From positions 17,052,501-17,116,500 of the forward strand of contig OZ017799.1 of assembly GCA_963969395.1 (NCBI GenBank): a stretch of 64,000 nt of DNA, read 5' to 3'. Every line of letters begins with the position of its first letter. Within the stretch, counting starts at the first letter, position 1. The position numbers and the translations under genes were made by a program. Source of the stretch: Pseudoscleropodium purum. Taxonomy: Eukaryota > Streptophyta > Bryopsida > Hypnales > Brachytheciaceae. Positions 46,939 to 60,311 of the stretch are shown piece after piece. Below the pieces are notes generated by a model. The model was not told the DNA's origin. It searched no databases and saw only the letters and a list, made by a program, of their open reading frames with translations.

Positions 46939-48839
46939 AAGTCCAGCAATCAACCAAAATTTGGTCGACCGGTCATTAAAGGGTTAAAACTTCAGCTTTT
47001 GATCCTTCATTTCATGCACTTTACAATTAACTTTTGTGTTTACAAACTTATGATTTTATTATCTTCTTTATAAACCAATCCTAGGATTATAATTGTAGAT
47101 AAGACTTCAACCTTCTCATCCAAAAGCTCCATCTTTTTAGAAATTTTCTTAGAGATGTATTGACCTTGCAATGCACAATTATACAATACTATTTACCATT
47201 GATTTTGCATAGAATTTAAAGTATTAATTCAAGAATTGACATCCATAATTCTATTCCGTAGCAATTCCAAGTACAATTAGAGCTTCTAAAAAATGTTGTA
47301 CAATCTAGCACTAAATCTTAAGTAATTATGTTAAATTTTAGGTTTTATTACTACAAATGAAGTATGCAATTTTAATGACTTTAATCCCTAAATGCCTAAG
47401 GGACCTTATTTTGGTGTCAAATAAACTTTGAGGTTAAATAAAATGCTATCAAAGCACATCTTTTAATATTTGTCTTGTTTACCTTGAATACTCTTCAAAT
47501 AAAACAGATTTTGGGAGATATCTCATTAGAAATTTTCTTTAAAACATTGTAGAATGGATTCTAGAAAATCTATATATTAATTGATTGTGGGTATATGCAT
47601 TATCTTCTTTAAACTTATTTTTTTTCATGTCCTCAATTTTAGATTTGACATATTAGAAGATTAAAAGTTTATAGACTTCAAATCACTTTCACAATTTAGC
47701 ACCTTGATGATCAAACATTATAATCTTTCAATCCATCAATGATATAATTGTTGTATTTTCTTTTCCTATATAATTTATAGCACATCTGATTTGAAATCAT
47801 ACAATTAAGTTTTTCTTAAATTGATGAAATTTATCAAAACCTTAATTTTTTGTTTAATATAAACTTCAACAAGCTAAAAAAAAATCCTTGGACATTTAGA
47901 GATAAAGATTTTGGTATTTGATTTGAGCAAATTAAAAATATTGTGATATATCTAGTTTTTTATATCCTATTGTAGGAGTTCTTTCTCAACATCAAGAGTC
48001 ATATTTTTTTTTTTAAATTCTTGAATCAAGTTTTGTTTTATTAATAAAATATAAGACTATCCATATGTCATCTTTATGAGCTCATGTGGAACAAACCATT
48101 ATGGTCAAAAGACCTACCATGGATACTTAGGGAATGACGCCATCACATGGTTTTTTCAATAAATGAGATTTGAGTCACAATCAATGTTTTAAGTGATGTT
48201 AATGGAATGATTCATTTAGTAATTACAATAGGAATTTCTAGCTTTTGAATATAAAATCATTGTACGTATTGTTTTTTTTAGGCCTTCATGTTGTGGCCAT
48301 ATTAGAAAATATTGTGATTGCATTATGTGAGTAAGATGAGCATTGATGGATATATTATTTTGGTTCATTTTGGGGTAGTCAAGAGACTCTTTGGGAGCAC
48401 TATCACTTCATAAATTCATAACAAATTCATACTTTGTCAAAAAAAATATAAAATTTCAATTGCTTGACTTGTTTCTCACACTTATCTTTATGTATGAAAT
48501 GAATTAAATAAATTTCAGCAATGGCATGAAGACAAACTCCTAATCTTGACCATGATGGGTTGTTCCACTTTAGTAGTTTTCATCATAATTGGGAGTTTGA
48601 AATTATGATTTGTTTAAAAAAAAAATGTTTCATGTATTAAAAATATAAGTTCTTTGTTTCTCCATTAAAAAATTGAAAAAAAATTGAAAAAAAATTTCTC
48701 AAATTTTTTGACATCTTTAATTTTTATTAATTTTTTTTTCAGACCCTGCCAACAGTTCCTAGTGATGAGCACATTATTGATGTTTTGCCCCTCATCTGAC
48801 TTGTCTCAGTGCTGCTGCAAAGGTGATGAAACCAACCTC
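46939..48839. other. AT-rich spacer
   Basis: TTAATCCCTAAATGCC near 47382 and TTAAAGGGTTAA near 46973 resemble single ends of the TTAA family but no complete element was found. A short GC-richer patch lies at 48742-48840. No gene. Confidence 0.45.
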
Positions 48840-49112
48840 ATTTGTGGCTCAAGACCATTTAAGAGCTGATTGCCTTTGGGGAAGCTAAACTCCTTGAAAT
48901 AATTTTCAGAAAATTTTTATAGGAAAAAAAATGGAAATGGCATCTAACCCAAGTTGTTTCATATTTTTTGAACCTTTGTGGAATTAGTTACAAATTTTTG
49001 AAGTTGAAATGCAGTGGTCATTAGAAGCGACCACCTCCTGAAATGCACACTGCTGGTACATTGAAGAAAGAAAAATGTACCTTTGTGTCATGATTGCTTT
49101 TAGAGCATGGGT
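48840..49112 (-). mobile_element. 300-bp MITE with AAGGTAGGGTGCTC ends, copy 2 (ends eroded)
   Basis: Shares CGACCACCTCCTGAAATG, GAAATGGCATCTAACCCAAG and TTTTTGAAGTTGAA with the copies at 34.5 and 56.6 kb. Confidence 0.65.
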
Positions 49113-49157
49113 GCATTTAGGGCAGACTACTATATTGTTTCTTTCTGCAATGAAATC

Positions 49158-49191
49158 CTGTTTCCTTTGTTTCAAAAAAAAAAAAAAAAAA
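49158..49191 (+). repeat. SINE-like 3' tail with poly-A
   Basis: CTGTTTCCTTTGTTTC followed by about 19 A. The same tail is seen at 25847. No tRNA-like head is visible upstream. Confidence 0.5.
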
Positions 49192-50997
49192 ATACCTCAT
49201 TACTATTTATTGTCATCGCCTTCAATGCATCTTTTATTCTGTTTTGTTGCATCTCCATATGGAACTAAACAGAAACAGTCAAGTCAAATTGTTCCATTTT
49301 TGTGGTCAATATTTCACTTTGTCATTCAGGTGTTCTTGACTCCTTTGATGCGCCCAAAATGAAAAATTATTGATGTGCCCAAAATCTATGATGATATGAA
49401 TAATTACTATGCTTGAGTTTTGGAGATCTATTTGACCCACTCATTCATTCAATTGATGTCTAGATTTTGCAACCCCCAAAATGAAATAAAATAAGGTAAA
49501 AAAAAACATGATGTCAAGATGATTTACATATTGTGTGTGTAGAACCTGTGATAGTGGTAAATGATTCCAAGCTTGTGTACCTTGGCTGTGCCCCTGAGCG
49601 CAGTTCATTATGTCTCTGGCAAATGGTGCCAGTACTTCTGGTTTAATTGGGTGACGAACATTCTTGTGACCAAGCTTTTTATTCCATCTGCTGCAGCATG
49701 AATCAATGTTTGGGAATTTTTTTGAGTTTTACTGACCAGCTATTTCCCTCCCAAGACTCTAAATTTGTCCCATGAAGGGTGAAAACGCAGAATTTCTTAC
49801 CCCTGGAGAAAACGCTGAAATTTTTTATTTTTCACAAAAATTTGCAAATTTGCAAATTTTGGATTCATATTTAAAGTCAGAGACCCTAAATTAGTTGGAA
49901 AAGATCCAGACCGTACTGACTCTAAACACAACTCAAAGTAGGGTTCACAAGTAATATTGAGTCCAGATTTTTTTTCCTCTATTTCATAGCTTGGGAAAAG
50001 AGATTCTACAGATTTTTTCTATCGGTTTTTTTTTGAATAATCATGTTTTCAAATTGCAATTGTTTTTTTTTTTCCCAATTCTGCCAGCTAACAATGATGA
50101 ACTAAAGTAAAATAGCCCATCACGGTCAAAATTAGGAGTTTGCCCTCATGCCATTGCTGAGTTTTTTTTTTTAATTTCCACAAGATGACAAGTGTGAGAA
50201 ACTGTGAGAGCAATTGAAATTATATTTTTTTAGATAAAATATAAATTTATCACGAATTTATGAAGTACTCTATCCAAAAGAGTCACTAGACTATCTCATA
50301 ATCAACAAAAATTATGTCTAATATGATCACCTTACTCACCTAAAGGAGTCACAATAATTTCTAATGTAGAAGGCCATAAAAATCACTTCCTAGAATGGTT
50401 TATAGTGAGAAAGTTGGGTGTTCCTAATGAGGTCATTAATCACTCCATTGGTGTTAATAAGTATAAGAGGAGTTTCTAGCCCTCTGGAAGGTTGTGAATT
50501 CCTGGCAATAACTCACTCAAGTGGCACAATGACTGCTATGTTTGGAAAAAAAAATTATAAAATTTATAAAAAATTTCAACTTTTGTCTACATTTCAAGAA
50601 TGATTTTTTTATTTTGGGGGGGGGAATGACCGTTCACCGAAACTAAAAGGGGGGGGGGGGGGGAATGGCAAGGAGCACTAGCTTGAAACGGTCCTCCCGA
50701 CTCCCCCCAAATCCTCTAATGACATTGATTGTTGTCTGAAAAAACATCATAGAGTCATTAGGTGTTTGTCATGGGTCATTTGACTGTAATGTGTGGTTTT
50801 ACCTTAATCCACAATTCTCCCTAAACATTGGTGTGAATGCAAACATGTTTGAGAGTTTGTTCTTGCAAGCAAATACATTTTGGAGAATTGTAGTTGTAGG
50901 CCTAGCTCATACGGGCATTAATGGTTTAAAAATAAATGCTTAATTTTTTGAGAACTTTTTGAGAAAAAAATCTCATGCATTATTTAGTGTTATAGTT
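49192..50997. other. mixed spacer with G-runs
   Basis: G-runs at about 50616-50624 and 50649-50663. No supported gene or complete repeat. Confidence 0.5.
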
Positions 50998-51001
50998 TTA
51001 A

Positions 51002-51762
51002 CCCATTGAAGGTTCCTAACATCCCCAAAGTAGATGTGCCTCAATCAAACTTGATTGTTGAACTTTCAAATTATTCATTTTTGGTTTTGATTTGACTTGA
51101 GAAAATGAAGCCTAATAAGTTGTTTTTCTACTCCATTTCATAATGTTGTAAAAATCCCAAAAAACAACTAGAAATTTCATGTGTTAAAATCCAAATGACA
51201 TATTGTTTAATTTATTTGATTTGTATTTTCCTCTTTAAAACTTAACATAAATTTTTTTTTCAATATAACCTTCACTTAAAAAAATTAAATTATTGATTTT
51301 TTTCCTAATATATTCTAATTGGTATAATATACACATATAGCACTATAAAAAATCAAGATAATTTGATTTCCTCCCAAAAAGAGCCCTTAAAAAATCATCA
51401 TTATATACAAAGTATTTATCAACACATGAAAATTACCAAAAATTATCAATCAATTAAATAAAGCCTAAACTTAAATTCATGGTAGTGAATTGAATTTTCT
51501 TATAATAAAATAATTACTTGAAAAGTTTTCACACTATTCTTCATGGCTACTTTTACCTTTTCACTTATTAGTTTAAAAGTTAAAATGATCATAATTTATT
51601 ACAAAACTAATAGAGATTTTTCACTTTTATGTGATAGATAACACATAGTCTTATGTGACAAAAATATTATATTAAAATTTGAATATGATTTTAAAGGCTA
51701 TAAATTGAGATTAAAACAAGGTTTGACAATATGACAATGAGACTAGTCCTTTAGGGGGTAAA
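51002..51762. mobile_element. possible degraded TTAA-type element
   Basis: TTAA then CCCATTGAAGG on the left; TAGTCCTTTAGGGG followed by GTAA on the right. Length fits the family but the interior is too diverged to align by eye. Confidence 0.25.
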
Positions 51763-52781
51763 CACCAATCAAACCTTGCTTTCTTAAAAGAAATAAAAAT
51801 TTAGTAGTGATGGATGTAAATTAGGATTTGGGGGCAATTAGAGGATGATCTAGTTTTCCCTAAGAATATTGAGATTAACTTCTAATGGATTGGAGTTTGT
51901 TTTGAGTAGACTGTGTGAAAAAATTGTGCATTGATAAAAAAAAGAAAAAAAAAGAAAAAAAAAAAGTGTATACATACTATGTCCAAAGTATATATCTTTG
52001 GAGAATCTAAAATCTCCTTCAATATAATTACCTCCAAAAACAAAATAGCTTAACCCAAAATGTCTAAAGAGTCTCCGCCCTTTGAAATCACCTCCAAACT
52101 ATTGTTTCTGAAATGAAAGTATAATTTTTTTTTAATGTGGAAAAATCTAACAATATAATCTTTTTCAAAATATTATATTAGTCTACTCTAAAATTTTCAA
52201 AGACTTTGACCATATAGATTTTGAGATCTCTTTCATCAAAGTTCAATGATTTTGCTCGTGCAAAATGACTTTGAGGGCCCTTATCTCATATTTTTATAAA
52301 AGAATGATTTGCCTTTTTGAATGTAATGTATTTTTGAATGGTTAATAACATTCACACTAATTATCACAAGGATTAAAGCAATGGAAGATTATTTTTAGAG
52401 CCTTGCAATTAGGTAAGGTACATTAGGAAAACAAAAATTTCACTTAACCATGCCCGCTAACTATTTTCTTCAACCAATCATCCCCTTGCCCAATTGTATA
52501 CCCATGGAATTTTTTTTCTTGGGATGGCCTTTGATTCCATGCTAGAATCCATTCACAAGACGATTGGCAATGAGCATTGCCTGGAGCGATTGATTTTAAA
52601 AAATCACCTTAGACGAAGTTTTTGTCCAAATTAAGATTTTTTGGCTATAGAAAGATAACTTGATAAACTACATTGGAATAATATGATTTTTTTTTTTTAA
52701 TTGGTGGAGAAAAATCCTAAAGTTGGTTAGAGACCCTAAAATGGTTGATTAAGCATTTAGAGGGTAAGATTAGGAACCATT
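51763..52781. other. AT-rich spacer, nothing recognised
   Basis: An A-rich run with G interruptions lies near 51938-51965. No coding frame. Confidence 0.5.
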
Positions 52782-52785
52782 TTAA

Positions 52786-53705
52786 CCCCTAAAGTCCCAT
52801 TGTCCCCTTGAGGGACAAATCATATTTTGGGCAAACTCTTGTGACCTCAAATTTTGGTGAATTGTTCTGAAAATTTTCCATAAAATGAAAAAATTGATTA
52901 TCTACGTGGGAATCTAATTTTTATTTCAATTGGTGCTTGGGAGCAAAAGTTATACCATAGAAAGCTTGAAACTAAACTTAGTGGGCAATACAAAAAAAAT
53001 TGCAAAAAATCAAAAGAAATTCTATTTTTTTTTCTGAAATGTTTTATTTTTGTCTACATATCAATCATTGATTCGTTCTATTTGGACCAATAATGAGAAA
53101 GTTAAGGACAATCTTGTTTTTTGGGCAATTTCAACATCTTCTTGAAAAAATAACTTGTAGAATTCATTTTTGAATGCAATTTTCACAATTTTCCATAATT
53201 TTTTTTTACGAGAATGTTGTGTTTTCTTGCTAAAACAATCTCACCATTGGAATTATTGTCTTTCAATTCCATCTTGGAGTTATTAACGATTTAGTTTTTT
53301 TCCAATCTTGGACCTACTTCTACTTAGCATTTTTTAAAGAATGAAAATCAAGTGTGTTTTAAAAATAAAAAAATTTCTAGACTTTCAACTCAATTTTTCA
53401 ACATAAATTTTTTTAAATTCAAAGTCTATAGTGCAAAAAAATTCCACAATTGGCAATCAAAGTCATCTGAAATTGCAGGCCAGTGTTCACAAAAGCTTTC
53501 TTTTTCAACTTTGAATGCTAATATCTTTTAGTCTATACAGTCAAACTTCATGAAATTTTTACCATGAAAACTAAGAGAAGTGAAGTACAAGATACTATGG
53601 TTAGACTCTAAAAAAAATGATTTTTTTTGTTTTCTTGGATGAATGTGGCAAAAATGGCAGTTTTGAGTGGTTTTTGACAGAAAAATGGCCTTGGGACTTT
53701 CAGGG
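52786..53705 (-). mobile_element. TTAA-bounded element, copy 6 (subfamily B)
   Basis: 920 bp: CCCCTAAAGTCCCATTGTCC at the left, GGGACTTTCAGGG at the right, TTAA at 52782-52785 and 53706-53709. Same orientation as copy 5. Confidence 0.87.
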
Positions 53706-53919
53706 TTAATGAAGCAAGTACCACACCTAATAGACAATGAATTTTTTGAAAAATTATCCTATTTAGATTTTTACGTAAAATAGAAGTCCTTTGAACATGA
53801 AGATTAGGGCAAATTTCAAATATAACTAATTTTAGCATGTTACATGTCATGTTCACTCTCTACAAGATTCTACAAATTTTTAGGTAATTTAAGAATACAA
53901 ATTAAGTTTGAATGCTTAT

Positions 53920-54844
53920 CCCCTAAAGGACCAAGGCCTTTTTTCTACCCAAAAAACATTGAGAACTACCATTTCTATAGTAAAGAGTAAAAAGGAAGTT
54001 TAATTTTTTTTTTCCACATCTAACTGTAGGATCTTACACCTCACTAGTATAAAAAAGTGTGGAAAAAATTTCAGAATTTTTCACCACATAAATTGCAAGA
54101 TATTTGTGTTTAAAGTGGAAAAAACAAGTTTTTTAGCACATTGCGGGACTGGAATTTTTGACTTTGAACATTTTTAACTGAATTTTTTTGCACTATTAGA
54201 GTTTTGAGCTTTAAATCTTTATAGTTGAGAATTGAGTTGAGAGTCTGGGTAAAAAAAAGAAATTAAAAAAAACTTAATTTTCATTCTTAAAAAAATTGTT
54301 AAGTAGAAGTAGGTACGAGACAGAAGGAAAATCTAAAATATTCATATATTTTAGATGGAAGTAAAATGCACTAATCCCAATAGTGAAATTGTTCTAGCAA
54401 GTAAACTAAACCAAGAAAAATAAAAAAATTTGAAAAATTTGAAAAATTGCATTCAGAAATGAATCCTACAAGTTATTTTTTTCAAAAAGATGCTCTAACT
54501 ATCCCCAAAACAAGAATTTCCATAACTTTCTCATAACAAATCCAAATGAAATGAATCAAAGATTTTTGGATAGAAATAAAATATAATCTATGAGGAAAAA
54601 AAATATTAAAAAATTTTGCAAAATTTTCTTTGCTGCCTGGATTGCCCCTCATCCCCTCGTTTGAGCTTATTTGGTCATAACTATTGTTCCTGGGCACCGA
54701 TTGTGAAAAAAATTATACTCTCATAAAGCTTATTAGTCTTTCTATTTTCAAAAAAAGTATCAAAAAATCACAACAAAAATTCAGCCTATAGGTACCTGCC
54801 CAAAATCCCATTTGTCCCCCAAAGGGACAATGGTCCTTTAGGAA
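53920..54844 (+). mobile_element. TTAT-bounded element, copy 7 (subfamily B)
   Basis: 925 bp, opposite orientation to copy 6 and 214 bp away. Starts CCCCTAAAGGACCAAGGCC, ends ATGGTCCTTTAGGAA. The flanking tetranucleotide is TTAT on both sides (53916-53919 and 54845-54848) instead of TTAA. Confidence 0.87.
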
Positions 54845-54848
54845 TTAT

Positions 54849-56230
54849 TTGGACAATTTGGACAATTTTGGGTGTTGTACATTAGTTTCCCAAATCCCTA
54901 AAGATTTGAGAGACCAACAAATTCCTTGAAAATTTTGGAAATCTTAAAAGTATAAGTGTAATGACCATTTGGGGATTTTGTACAAACTACAAATATTTGA
55001 GTAAGGTTATGATGGAAATTGTCCAATTTTTTGAAAAAATGAAAGTGAATTTTTGTATATTTCATAGACTACCAGGGTGTTTTTCTTCATTTTTTTATAA
55101 AGTGCTAAAGTGACAATATAAAATGTCATAGTGGTGTTATAAATTTCAACATTCATCACATATTGGATAGAAAATGTAACATTAGCACATATCACATTTT
55201 CGTAATTCAATTTTCATCGATAATCTAATAATTTCATCCAAGATTTTTTTTATTTGAAGTTTTTTGGCAAAAAACTTCATAATTTGTTGCCACTTTTTAG
55301 TCAAATTATTTTTTCATAGTGCAATCTAGCAGTGTAATGCCAAAAAAAAGCCTTGTAGCCCATTGTGTGGGTGTCTATTGGTATAATGGAGAAACTACAA
55401 TATTACACACAACAAACAATGCACTTGGAATTTTTGAAAAAGACTAAACAAACTAATATAATTGTTTAATATATTCATTGTAAAAACATCCAAAGGCAAA
55501 CTGGTCTCAGTTTTTTCTAGAAGCATGAATGGCACTTCAAAGGGAATCAAATGGCACGCTTTAAAAATATACAAAACTTCATACATGACACAAAGATCTC
55601 TATTTTTAGATGCAATCACCACACTTGTGTATGATTACTCTTTTTTTTTTGTATCATTTGCTAATACAAAACAAATTTACTTTTCATTCTAACCCCTTCT
55701 TATATAAACATTTCTCAAAAATTCCATACTATAGATGGTACAAAATCATTACCGTAACAATAATGCATGTCAATGTTAAAAAAAAATAGCATTTGATTTT
55801 GAGTTCAATACTTCTATTGTTAATGCCCTGCTAAAGTCACTATATACATAAAACTATATCATTTTCCCCTTGTTGTGAGGGTGCAATATTTTCTACATAA
55901 TAGCAACACCCATCATGCTTTTTGAATTTACCCAAAAATTCAAACCATTTATAACTTCCATTTATAACTTCCAGTTCTAGTGCATTCCTATTGGTTACAA
56001 AACTCACAATATTGCAACCAACTTTTGGTTGATTTTGCAATCAGCCTATGGTTAGAAATAGACTGAAGGTCCATATCACCATTACAGGTCAAAGAGAATC
56101 TTTCACTAAAAAATTCATAGTAATTACGTTTTGCATAATAAAATTCTCGAAAAATATAAAACCCTTCTAAACTCTATTTTCTGTACATGGGGAAAAAATT
56201 ATGAATCCAAAAAACCTGCACTCCAAATAT
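54849..56230. other. AT-rich spacer, nothing recognised
   Basis: Short frames show no motifs. Confidence 0.5.
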
Positions 56231-56628
56231 TCGTAATTGCTTAAGTGGTTGGAAATGGGTTGGGCTCCCCTACTGTACGACCTGATCCTTCACAAGCAAA
56301 CAACTGACAGGACTAAACCACATGTGGGCTGACTGCCATTTTTGGCATTGGAGGGAGCCTCCATTGGTCGCATCTGCAGGTTCAATTAATTTTTTTTATT
56401 TTATTTTACGGCACAAGCGATGAGAAGCTTAACTTAATCCCGTCGTACAAAGAGGATGGACGGACAGACGGAGGCCATGATCAACTTTGACCCAATTCTA
56501 ATTCTTCCGTTAAAATTGTTCTCCACCCAGCCATGACCGACGACGGATGGACAGACCCTCCTGCTGACTCACTAGTAAGTTCAGTAGTGTCGCAGGGTAT
56601 CAGGCCCATGCAATGAGCTGTGATCACG
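56231..56628. other. GC-richer low-copy island with GGAC/GACG motifs
   Basis: Carries GGATGGACGGACAGACGG (56455-56472) and GACGACGGATGGACAGAC (56537-56554), echoing the islands at 31.9 and 61.5 kb. No gene recognised. Confidence 0.45.
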
Positions 56629-56944
56629 TCTGCTCTTAAAGGTGACCTTTTTTTAAGAGTTGATTGCATATTGGGGGGAAGCTAACTTAAGCAATAAAAC
56701 TCCGTGAAACAATTTTTTTTCAGTCGATTTTCGTACAAAGAAAACAATGGAACTGGCATCGAACCCAAGTAGTTTCATACGTTTTGGACTTTCATGGAAT
56801 TAGTTACGGATTTTTGAAGTTGAAGTGCAGGAATCACTAAATAGAAGTGACCACCTCCTGAAATGTACACAATTGGTACAATTGAAGAAAGCAAAATGTA
56901 CCTCTATGTGTTATATTGGTTTGTTTTTAGAGCACCCTACCTTA
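56629..56944 (-). mobile_element. 300-bp MITE with AAGGTAGGGTGCTC ends, copy 3
   Basis: The right end TTTTTAGAGCACCCTACCTTA is the complement of the family end. Interior GACCACCTCCTGAAATGTACA and GAACCCAAGTAGTTTCATAC match copies 1 and 2. Confidence 0.7.
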
Positions 56945-57189
56945 CTTCAGATGCAGTGGTATGGAACTCTGATTTTCAATACAACCTTGATTGAAGTAAA
57001 GTTAGAAACCTGCAAAGAACTCTCAAACTCAGTCTGCATAAGATTTGCATCCAGCCACAGATTAAGTTTGTCATTACTTGTTAGTTGATGAACACTCAGT
57101 CAAACTGCCCTCGAGTGTTTTAATGACAAAAAAAAAAAATTTAAAATTATAAAAAAAAAAAAAAAAAATTGGGTCTGAAATGACCCTAA

Positions 57190-57345
57190 ACTACCCGGTG
57201 ATGGTGGTGAGGTATCCAAACTGTGGTTGCGGGTTTGATACCTGGTGGTAGTAGGTTCTTAACCTTGTGTGAAATCAGCCTCTCTTCTTAATGGAAATCC
57301 CTTGTAGTGTGTTTCCTAAACACACTTGTTTCAAAAAAAATTCCA
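57190..57345 (+). mobile_element. tRNA-derived SINE-like element
   Basis: TGGTGGTGAGG (about 57205) fits a pol III A box and GGTTTGATACC (about 57230) a B box, about 30 bases apart as in SINE heads. The 3' part ends CTTGTTTC followed by A8, similar to the tails at 25.85 and 49.17 kb. No clear target duplication. It does not fold as a complete tRNA. Confidence 0.45.
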
Positions 57346-57575
57346 AATTTTATGAGATAAATTAGGGTAGTCCCAACAAATGCTTGAACATTTTAGTCAT
57401 GAAATTCCATTACTCATTGGGGATGAATAATGGACTAGGTAAATGTTTAACTATGGCATGATGTGATACCCCCATGATCAAGGTAGTGACCCAAATATGG
57501 TAGAACCACCTATAGTTGACCAATTTAGTGATTCTACATATGTTCTGAAGTAGTATAAGGCAATGTAAACATTAG

Positions 57576-57660
57576 AGGGGATTTGAGGGCAATGGAAGCC
57601 TATTTCAAGTTTGTTCCCTTTGTTGTTCCCCCCGCAACGAAGGAAAAGCTAGCTATCCAA
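57576..57660 (+). repeat. small dispersed repeat
   Basis: GATTTGAGGGCAATGGAAGCC, CTATTTCAAGTTTGTTCCC and TTGTTGTTCC resemble 18956-19022 and 27719-27790. Ends undefined. Confidence 0.4.
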
Positions 57661-59377
57661 AAAAAATTCAATTTAAAAAAAAGTACATTAAAATCTTAAA
57701 ATGAAAAAAAGAAGTTGAAAACATAAGTTTTCATTTTTTTATATATGACGTGGTAGGGTCTTAGGCACGTCATATTGCTACAATGGTAAAGTTCTCTTAT
57801 TCCCTACAACTTGGAAACTCGTTGGCTTCCGTTGCCTTCAAATCCCCTCTAATATTTTCTACCATGTTGAAAGATAGAAATAATGGGAATTGCAATGTTT
57901 TATTAATTTTATGCTTTGAATAGAAATCACTATGAATTTTGGAAGCCAGTAGTTGTTCCAAACCCATATCCAATATGTATAGTCTTCCAATTTCAATCAT
58001 TCAAGAACTATTACTTGCTCACTATTTTGGGACATGTATCATGACTTGATTAGTCCCAACTTTGAAAAGGAGAAAAAACACATTTGAAACTTTGGTTTAA
58101 AATTTGTTTAAGCCTTAATTGGAAATAGTACCCCCTACACGTTGGGTATGGATCCTTGATTGGGAATGGGTGGTTCTATCATACTTTGATTACTAAATCA
58201 ATAGATACACTTTCTTGTTTTGCACTAAAGCCATCCATTGGACCTTCAAGTTTGCATGGTCCTCACGAGGTTAAGTTGAGTCTCATAATGAAAAAAATCA
58301 TGTAGAGCCACCTAAGTAGTGAGGGATGTTGTTTCTTACAATGACCGCAAACTTTCATATTATTGGACATAACCTCAGTATTGAAGGGATGAATCTAGAC
58401 CAACCATACTTGATCAAGAGTTTAAAAGGAGGACATTATAATGTTAAAGTGCTCCACATTGTGAAAGGAACATATCCCTTTTCATCCAATGAGAGATTGT
58501 CATTAGTCATAAAATTGACTCCATTGAAGTTAGAAAGTTTCAACATAAGTGAAAAGAGAGTCTACCATGACTTCTTCTATTGTGTCTAACTTGATCCTAA
58601 GTAGCCTCATTCCATGGCATAGTGAGTAGAGTTGCCTTGAATATACCCTTCATTCACTTTGGCTTAACATCTAGAGTGTTTTCTTTTTCTTTTTCTAGAC
58701 CTCATCCAATCAATTACCAAAAAGAATCAAATTTCTTTCATTCCATGTATGTAAGAAAATCTATATAAAGGAGTAGGACTAAACCACAAACTAATTTTAG
58801 AATCTCCAAATCCAAATAAAATATAATACTTGAGAGTCAATAGGCTTGAACATACTACTCTTAAACCTAATTTTCAAGTTAGTCTCTGCAATTATAATGT
58901 CTAAATTTAAGTCATCATGGTACTTCTAAGAACTTAATATGAAGAGGAGAATCATAAATTAAAAATCTCTATTGATTAGTAAATTAAGCAGACAATGAAT
59001 CATGTACCTTGAACATTAGCCTCAAAATCAAGTGCAAATTAATTCCAACTCCAACTCAGTAAATGAATGGCAATAACTAGTATTATTTAGAACGTGATCA
59101 CCTTTATAAACAACACTAAGACTTTGAACATTTCTTTGAGTGTTTTAAATAATCATCAACAACAAAAAGATGAATCACTTGTGTAGAAGGCGTGGCACTT
59201 GTTTATACCACTTGTACAATTCACTATCTAATTTCCAACCAATCACAAATCTTCTAATGTACAAATGTCAAAATGATCTCCATTGTTTATTATGGTAGTG
59301 TGTTGATTATAAATAAAAAATAGTATTTAGTGGAATGGTTGACCCCAAAAAAATTGTTATTTGGAAGGGCAAAGAAT
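57661..59377. other. intergenic sequence, nothing recognised
   Basis: A short hairpin, TATGACGTGGTAGG...CACGTCATA, lies near 57744-57774. An 87-residue plus-strand frame at 58326-58589 is unrecognised. Confidence 0.45.
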
Positions 59378-59381
59378 TTAA

Positions 59382-60311
59382 CTCCTAAAAGATTAGCATG
59401 TGTTTTCTGACTATCTAGCAATTTTGGGCAGTATGTGTGATTGGAGTTTTCTATATTTTGGGCCCAAATATAATAGATAGTGGGAACAAGTAACATCTTT
59501 CATATGCACTAAATTTCATGACATTTGAATATATAAATCAAAAGTTATGGCCTACTATATTACTTTTCTTGTAAATGGGCAATTTAGACAAATAAAAAAA
59601 TAAAAAATAAAAAACTTTTTTCATAAACAAAAATTTGAAATTGTTTTTCTAGAGTTATATGTACGTGAAAAAAATTTGAATCATTCCATTTTGATCAATG
59701 AGTAAAAAATTATGAGGATTTTTTGTTTGTAAGAAATTATGGATTTTATACTCTTAAATAAACTTTGAAGTCCTTTATATTACTAAATTTTCAATATTTT
59801 TGGAAAATAATAAAATCCTAGGATGTAGATTGTTTATTGCAACATTGCAACCATTGGGATTGGCATTTTTCAATTCCATAATTAAATTTTTAACAATTTA
59901 GTAATTTGAATCATTCTCTACTATTGTCTACTTACTATTTTTTTTCCTATATGTTGCCCAGTTCCAAGTGATCTGAAATTTTTCAAGCATGTGGATAACT
60001 TGTCCCCAAAAAATAATATACAAAAGCACCGCCATTTGAACATTTTTCCATAGAAAAGTGAGCTTGTAAAGTGAAACTACCCTATTTTTGCAAGGCCCAA
60101 AAAATGATTTTAGCAAATTTGAATGTTTATATCTTGCAATCCACATGGTGGAATTTTTTGAAAGTTTTACCAATTGTTCTCAAGTCAGCATATTGAAAGA
60201 TCATATGGTTAAATGTGTCAAAAAAAGTCTTTTTCAATTTTTTTGTAATTGTACTAAAAATGATAGTTTTTGAGCATTTTTGATGATAACATAGTCATAG
60301 AACTTTAGGGG
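59382..60311 (-). mobile_element. TTAA-bounded element, copy 8
   Basis: 930 bp: CTCCTAAAAGATTAGCATG at the left, CATAGAACTTTAGGGG at the right, TTAA at 59378-59381 and 60312-60315. Same orientation as copy 4. Confidence 0.87.

Noticed and set aside
57190..57260. tRNA gene
   Set aside because: Box-like motifs are present but no cloverleaf with paired acceptor stem was seen; a SINE head fits better.
27289..60311. CCCTAAA/TTTAGGG at element ends as interstitial telomere repeats
   Set aside because: Only a single motif occurs at each end, never tandem, and it is explained by the conserved inverted terminus next to TTAA.
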